This document shows, one piece after another, positions 5,319 to 8,648 of a stretch of DNA of 8,648 bases. A program made the translations under genes and the position numbers. The DNA lies in NCBI GenBank assembly GCA_028685445.1, contig JAQUDY010000043.1, positions 1-8,648 on the forward strand, read 5' to 3'. The notes under the pieces were generated by a model that saw only the letters and a program-made list of their open reading frames with translations, did no database searches and was not told where the DNA came from. The number at the start of each line of letters is the position of its first letter. Positions within the stretch are counted from its first letter, which is position 1. The stretch is from Bacilli bacterium. GTDB taxonomy: Bacteria > Bacillota_I > Bacilli_A > RF39 > UBA660.

Positions 5319-5876
5319 ATGAAAATACCATTAGGAGTTAGTAAAAGACATATTCATTTAACTAAAGAAGTTTATCAAAAATTATTTAACGATAAATCTT
5401 TTGAAGTAAGAAATTATTTAAAACAACCAGGGGAGTTTGCAAGTACAGATACTGTCGATATAAAATGGAATAATAAAGTTTTAGAAAGAGTTAGAATAGT
5501 TGGACCTTTTAGAAATTATAATCAAGTAGAAGTATCTAGAAGAGATGCTGAATATTTAGGAATCAAGCCAGTTATTAGAAAAAGTGGTGAAATTAAAGAA
5601 AGTCATCCAATTATTTTATGTGGTCCTGATGCTGAAGTATTGATTGATGAGGGATTAATAGTGGCAAAAAGACACATTCACATTGATAGTATGTCTGCTT
5701 TAAATAATGATTTAAAAGAAGGAGATTCTATTTATATAAGTAAAGATGAGATTAAACTCTTTGATGCTTATGTTAAAGTGATTGATCCTTCATTTATAGA
5801 ATTACATATAGATGATGAAGAAGCAGAACTTTATAAACTTTCACAAGGAGATATAATAGAAGTATCTAAAGTTTAA
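5319..5876 (+). CDS. pduL: PduL-type phosphate acyltransferase
   Basis: The 185-residue enzyme exchanges phosphate and CoA on short acyl groups (acetyl- or propanoyl-CoA and acyl phosphate), feeding ATP formation by acetate kinase. PduL features: GVSKRHIHL at 6-14 (zinc ligands His11 and His13), LKQPGEFASTDTVDI at 34-48, VGPFRNYNQVEVSRRDAEYLG at 61-81 with a phosphate-binding Arg, AKRHIHI at 116-122 (His119, His121) and ELHIDDEEA at 161-169 (His163). The two repeated beta-barrel halves are both present. The protein starts directly at the core, with no N-terminal encapsulation peptide, so it is probably cytoplasmic and serves as a general phosphotransacetylase rather than a microcompartment enzyme. 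It is shorter than most PduL (about 210) mainly for that reason. ATG 5319 is set by GGAGG at 5309-5313. The dus gene follows after 14 bases. Confidence 0.9.
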   Translation: MKIPLGVSKRHIHLTKEVYQKLFNDKSFEVRNYLKQPGEFASTDTVDIKWNNKVLERVRIVGPFRNYNQVEVSRRDAEYLGIKPVIRKSGEIKESHPIILCGPDAEVLIDEGLIVAKRHIHIDSMSALNNDLKEGDSIYISKDEIKLFDAYVKVIDPSFIELHIDDEEAELYKLSQGDIIEVSKV

Positions 5877-5890
5877 AGTAGGTAATAATA

Positions 5891-6868
5891 ATGAAATGGA
5901 AAATAGGAAACGTTGAAATAAAAAACAAAATAGTTTTAGCTCCCATGGCAAGTATTAGTAATTCAGCTTATAGAAGAATTATTAAAAAAATGGGAGCTGG
6001 TTTAATTTATGCAGAAATGGTTAGCGATAAAGCAGTTTGTTATGAATCTAAAAAGACTTTAGATTTATTACAAATGACTCCTGAAGAAAGACCAATATCA
6101 CAACAAATTTTTGGTAGCGATATTGATTCTTTTGTTTTAGCTGCTAAAAAAATTATGGAAATTATGAATCCAGATATAATAGATATTAATATGGGATGTC
6201 CAGTTCCAAAAGTAGCAATTAAGAATCAAGCTGGAAGTGCTCTTTTAAAAAATCCGGAAAAAATATATGATATTGTAAAAGCAGTTGTAAAAGCAGTTCC
6301 AGTACCAGTAACAGTTAAAATTAGAAGTGGTTGGGACAATAAAAATATAAATGCAGTTCTAGTTGCAAAAAAGATAGAAGAAGCAGGTGCTAGCGCTATA
6401 GCTATTCATGCAAGAACAAGAAGTGAAGGTTACTCTGGAAAAGCTAACTGGAATATTATTAAAGATGTAAAAGAAGCTGTTTTAATTCCAGTGATTGGTA
6501 ACGGAGATATAAAAACATGCTATGATGCAAAAAGGATGCTAGAAGAAACAGGATGTGATGCTGTTATGATTGGTAGAGGGGTTCTTGGAAATCCTTGGTT
6601 AATAAAAGAATGTGTAGATTATTTAGAAAAAGAAATAAAGCCTTCAAAAGTATCAAGCTTAGAAAAAATAAAAATGTTAAAAACACATTATCAATTATTA
6701 TTAGAAAATCAAAGTGAAAAACAAGCGATATTAGAAATTAGGGGACACGCTTTATGGTATATAAAAGGTATGCCAAATAGCGCTAAAATAAAAATTGAAA
6801 TCTGTAAGATAAATAAAAGTGATGAATTATTTAAGTTATTAGATAATTATATATCCGAATTTTTATGA
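5891..6868 (+). CDS. dus: tRNA-dihydrouridine synthase, DusB-like
   Basis: The 325-residue flavoenzyme reduces uridine to dihydrouridine in tRNA using FMN and NADPH in the cytoplasm. The TIM barrel shows APMA (17-20), DINMGCPVPK (98-107) with catalytic Cys103, VKIRSGW (142-148), IHARTR (172-177) with His173, GNGDI (203-207) and IGRGVLGNPW (227-236), the FMN phosphate site. The C-terminal helical domain carries EIRGHALWYIKGMP (282-295), the tRNA-binding hallmark. The usual MAGVTD is MASISN here, a change I would not expect to remove activity. The length is normal. ATG 5891 has AGTAGGT at 5877-5883; with pduL ending 14 bases upstream, they are co-transcribed. The stop is TGA, and the next gene has its own promoter. 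Which uridine (D20, D17 or other) is modified cannot be told. Confidence 0.92.
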   Translation: MKWKIGNVEIKNKIVLAPMASISNSAYRRIIKKMGAGLIYAEMVSDKAVCYESKKTLDLLQMTPEERPISQQIFGSDIDSFVLAAKKIMEIMNPDIIDINMGCPVPKVAIKNQAGSALLKNPEKIYDIVKAVVKAVPVPVTVKIRSGWDNKNINAVLVAKKIEEAGASAIAIHARTRSEGYSGKANWNIIKDVKEAVLIPVIGNGDIKTCYDAKRMLEETGCDAVMIGRGVLGNPWLIKECVDYLEKEIKPSKVSSLEKIKMLKTHYQLLLENQSEKQAILEIRGHALWYIKGMPNSAKIKIEICKINKSDELFKLLDNYISEFL

Positions 6869-6884
6869 CAACTTATGAATCTAA

Positions 6885-6913
6885 TTGAAAAAGATTATAA
6901 AATATAATATAAT
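6885..6913 (+). promoter_or_regulatory. Sigma-A promoter for the zinc-ribbon membrane protein
   Basis: -35 TTGAAA (6885-6890), 17-base spacer, -10 TATAAT (6908-6913). A second overlapping TATAAT sits at 6903-6908 with a 12-base spacer and is unlikely to be used. Start near 6920; the ribosome site AGAGGT is at 6925-6930. Confidence 0.75.
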
Positions 6914-6936
6914 GAAATTAGAATAGAGGTATTATA

Positions 6937-7605
6937 ATGGATAAAAAAGTAGTAAGAAAAAACACAAGTAAGACTACACCTAAAAAAACAAGCGTGAAAA
7001 AAGTCGCTAAAACTGATACAAGAAAAAAAACTCCTGTTAAAAGTAAAGTAGTCACTAAAGCTCCAACTAAAAAGGTTGTTAAACCAAAAATTGAAACTAT
7101 CATTTGTCGTTTTTGTAATGAAAAATTTGAAAAAGGTTTAAGTATTTGTCCTAGTTGTCGTAAAAATCAAAAAGATCAAACTGGAGTAATAGTAATAAGT
7201 ACATTATTAGTACTATTATTATTAAGTATTATAGGAACTCATTTTTTAGATAAATATGTTAATAAACCTCTAACAGAAAATGAATATAAATATAATTGCA
7301 CTCTGGCATCGTATGAAGAACTAGTTAGAAGCCCTAAATCTTTAAAGGATAAAGATATTAAAGTGATAGGAAAAGTTCTTAAAGTAGATGGAATTGATCT
7401 TAAATATGGCAATGAAATGACTGTTTCAATTGATGGGAACTTATTTAGTGGAGATACAAAGCAGTTAATTACATTTAAATATCTTGATAAAAATTATGAA
7501 TTAGGGTTCATAGAGGGAGATATAATTACTGTTTACGGAGTGTATAAACAAATAAATGGAAACATTCCATTTATAAATGCTAAATATTTTACTTTCGGAT
7601 CGTAA
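6937..7605 (+). CDS. Lys-rich tail, zinc ribbon, membrane helix and OB-like domain protein
   Basis: I do not know a named function for this 222-residue protein. Residues 1-52 are a disordered tail of Lys, Thr, Val and Pro (TPKKTSVKK-like units, almost no acidic residues), resembling histone H1 tails and expected to bind nucleic acid or acidic lipid. Residues 55-76 are a zinc ribbon, CRFC (57-60) and CPSC (71-74). One membrane helix spans 82-104. Residues about 118-218 form a beta-rich domain of the tRNA_anti-like/OB type (KDKDIKVIGKVLKVDG, then EGDIITVYGVYKQ). Positive residues before the helix predict tail and zinc ribbon inside, OB domain outside. It has its own promoter and terminator, so it is a single-gene unit. 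ATG 6937 follows AGAGGT. Zinc-ribbon plus OB membrane proteins are common hypothetical proteins in Bacillota. The OB call is from strand pattern only. Confidence 0.75.
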   Translation: MDKKVVRKNTSKTTPKKTSVKKVAKTDTRKKTPVKSKVVTKAPTKKVVKPKIETIICRFCNEKFEKGLSICPSCRKNQKDQTGVIVISTLLVLLLLSIIGTHFLDKYVNKPLTENEYKYNCTLASYEELVRSPKSLKDKDIKVIGKVLKVDGIDLKYGNEMTVSIDGNLFSGDTKQLITFKYLDKNYELGFIEGDIITVYGVYKQINGNIPFINAKYFTFGS

Positions 7606-7628
7606 AAATGCTTAAAAGCATTTTTTTT
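7604..7628 (+). terminator. Rho-independent terminator after the zinc-ribbon protein gene
   Basis: Stem 7604-7612 (AAAAATGCT) pairs with 7617-7625 (AGCATTTTT) around a 4-base loop, with T at all of 7621-7628. The left arm overlaps the stop codon. The A/T symmetry might also allow some use in the opposite direction. Confidence 0.8.
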
Positions 7629-7633
7629 AAAAC

Positions 7634-7663
7634 TTGACATGCGTACAAACATTCGTTTATAAT
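7634..7663 (+). promoter_or_regulatory. Upstream uvrA promoter (P1) with consensus hexamers
   Basis: -35 TTGACA (7634-7639) and -10 TATAAT (7658-7663) are both perfect, with an 18-base spacer. Transcription would begin near 7670 and give a leader of about 90 bases before uvrA. Confidence 0.7.
7646..7659 (+). promoter_or_regulatory. LexA-like operator in the uvrA promoter
   Basis: CAAACATTCGTTTA contains the inverted repeat AAAC-N4-GTTT and matches the Bacillota LexA box CGAAC-N4-GTTCG at seven of ten fixed positions. It lies between the -35 and -10 of P1 and overlaps the -10, a position where bound LexA would block polymerase. uvrA is a classic SOS gene. Confidence 0.45.
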
Positions 7664-7711
7664 AAAGAAGTTGCATAAAAGAACATTTAAATATGATACT
7701 ATAAAATGAGG

Positions 7712-7739
7712 TTTACATATTTTAAAAATTTGTTAAAAT
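7712..7739 (+). promoter_or_regulatory. Proximal uvrA promoter (P2)
   Basis: -35 TTTACA (7712-7717), 16-base spacer, -10 TAAAAT (7734-7739) with the extension TG at 7731-7732. Transcription would start near 7746, just before the ribosome site AGGTGA (7751-7756). It has no LexA-like box, so it could give basal expression. Confidence 0.5.
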
Positions 7740-7760
7740 ATAAACGCATGAGGTGATAAA

Positions 7761-8648
7761 ATGGATAAGATTATAATTAAAGGTGCAAGAGAAAACAATT
7801 TAAAAAATATTAACATCGAAATTCCTAAAAATAAATTTGTAGTAATGACTGGTGTATCAGGATCAGGAAAAAGTAGTTTAGCTTTTGATACAATTTACGC
7901 AGAAGGTCAAAGAAGATATGTAGAAAGTCTAAGCGCGTACGCTAGACAATTTTTAGGTGGAACTGAAAAAGCTAATGTAGATTCTATTGAGGGATTAAGT
8001 CCAAGCATTGCTATAGATCAAAAAACAACAAATAAAAATCCTCGAAGTACGGTAGGAACAGTTACAGAAATTTATGATTATCTTCGTTTACTGTTTGCAA
8101 GGATAGGTGTTCCTTATTGTCCTATTCATAAAAAGCCAATAAAAAGTCAAAGTGTAGAAGAAATGACAAATAAAGTATTAAGTTTAGGAAAAGATTCAAG
8201 AGTAGAAATTTACGCACCTGTTGTATATGGTGGAAAAGGAACTCATGAAGCTTTACTTGATAATCTTCGTAAGACTGGTTTTACAAGAGTTAAGATAAAT
8301 GGTGAACTTCATGAGTTAACCGAAGACATAAAATTAGAAAAAAATAAGAAAAGTAATATCTTAGTTTTAGTAGATAGAATAGTTGTTGAAGAAGAAGAAA
8401 GAAGTCGCATCTTTGAAGCACTTGAAACAAGTGCAAACTTAGCTGATGGTAAAGTTGTAGTAAATCATCTTGATCATGAAGAGATTGTCTTAAGTGAACA
8501 CTATGCATGCCCTGAATGTGACTTCTCACTACCAGAGCTAGAACCTAGATTATTTTCATTTAATGCCCCATACGGTGCATGTCCTGATTGTAAAGGTATT
8601 GGTATTAAACAAAATATATCACTTGATATATTAATTCCTGATAAATCT
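7761..8648 (+). CDS. uvrA: UvrABC excinuclease subunit A, 3'-truncated by window
   Basis: The first 296 codons of the damage-recognition ATPase of nucleotide excision repair; a full UvrA is about 940 residues. It opens with the near-universal IIIKGARENNLKNINIEIP, then Walker A GVSGSGKSS (31-39), QRRYVESLSAYARQFL (50-65), the IEGLSPSIAIDQK segment (76-88) and GTVTEIYDYLRLLFARIG (99-116). CPIH at 120-123 belongs to the first zinc site region, and CPEC (250-253) with CPDC (274-277) brackets LEPRLFSFNAPYG, the start of the insertion/zinc module. No frame break is seen up to the edge. ATG 7761 has AGGTGA at 7751-7756. In many Bacillota uvrB directly precedes uvrA; here the upstream gene is unrelated, so uvrA has its own promoters. 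UvrA dimers load UvrB at lesions in the cytoplasm. Confidence 0.97.
   Translation, partial: MDKIIIKGARENNLKNINIEIPKNKFVVMTGVSGSGKSSLAFDTIYAEGQRRYVESLSAYARQFLGGTEKANVDSIEGLSPSIAIDQKTTNKNPRSTVGTVTEIYDYLRLLFARIGVPYCPIHKKPIKSQSVEEMTNKVLSLGKDSRVEIYAPVVYGGKGTHEALLDNLRKTGFTRVKINGELHELTEDIKLEKNKKSNILVLVDRIVVEEEERSRIFEALETSANLADGKVVVNHLDHEEIVLSEHYACPECDFSLPELEPRLFSFNAPYGACPDCKGIGIKQNISLDILIPDKS

Noticed and set aside
6918..7103. 61-codon open frame on the - strand, hydrophobic
   Set aside because: It is the complement of the Lys-rich tail; AAA/AAG codons read backwards give Phe/Leu, so the membrane-like look is an artefact.
7706..7756. 16-codon leader ORF ending at the uvrA ribosome site
   Set aside because: It has no ribosome site, contains the P2 promoter, and shows no feature of a regulatory leader peptide.
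8290..8529. 79-codon open frame on the - strand
   Set aside because: Complement of the highly conserved uvrA coding sequence, with no family match and no ribosome site.

Overview
The window is very AT-rich and looks like a low-GC Bacillota genome, probably an uncultured gut-type member of the Bacilli. This rests on base composition, strong GGAGG-type ribosome binding sites, U-tailed hairpin terminators, sigma-A-like promoters, a DUF5320/DUF134 pair and PduL-type phosphotransacylase. Trp is written TGG throughout and TGA acts as a stop, so the standard bacterial code applies. The species cannot be fixed from the window. All real genes seen are on the + strand.

Region 1 (1-2300) is cell-envelope work. 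A 5'-truncated alkaline-phosphatase-fold phosphoglycerol transferase (LtaS/OpgB-like) ends in a terminator. It is followed by a fusion of a HAD phosphatase to a GtrA-type four-helix membrane domain. Directly after its stop lie about 23 codons that read as the first strand and loop of a GalE-type NAD-dependent epimerase, with an ATA at the start codon position and an early TGA: a decayed envelope-sugar gene. Region 2 (2285-2705) is a small gene that looks like a free-standing Fic-antitoxin (VbhA-like) domain without a toxin, with its own extended -10 promoter and terminator.

Region 3 (2706-3358) is a compact DUF5320-DUF134 operon behind a promoter carrying two copies of a TGACATATGT(C/T)A palindrome; the downstream protein is an HTH regulator and a natural candidate to bind them. 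Its terminator hairpin contains the ribosome binding site of the next gene, a TTG-started one-piece ABC transporter (ATPase plus MacB/FtsX-type permease, 3361-5268).

Region 4 (5294-6868) is a two-gene unit: a short PduL phosphotransacylase with no encapsulation peptide, then a DusB-like tRNA-dihydrouridine synthase. Region 5 (6885-7628) is a single-gene unit encoding a membrane protein with a lysine-rich tail, a zinc ribbon, one membrane helix and an OB-like outer domain. Region 6 (7634-8648) is uvrA, cut by the window end, behind two candidate promoters, the first overlapping a LexA-like box. Apart from the regulatory sites described, no intergenic gap exceeds about 160 bases, and I saw no tRNA, rRNA, CRISPR array, insertion sequence or prophage gene. 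I did not find an obviously new multi-gene system; the most interesting items are the HAD-GtrA fusion, the orphan Fic-antitoxin-like gene, the paired palindromes and the hairpin that doubles as terminator and RBS mask.
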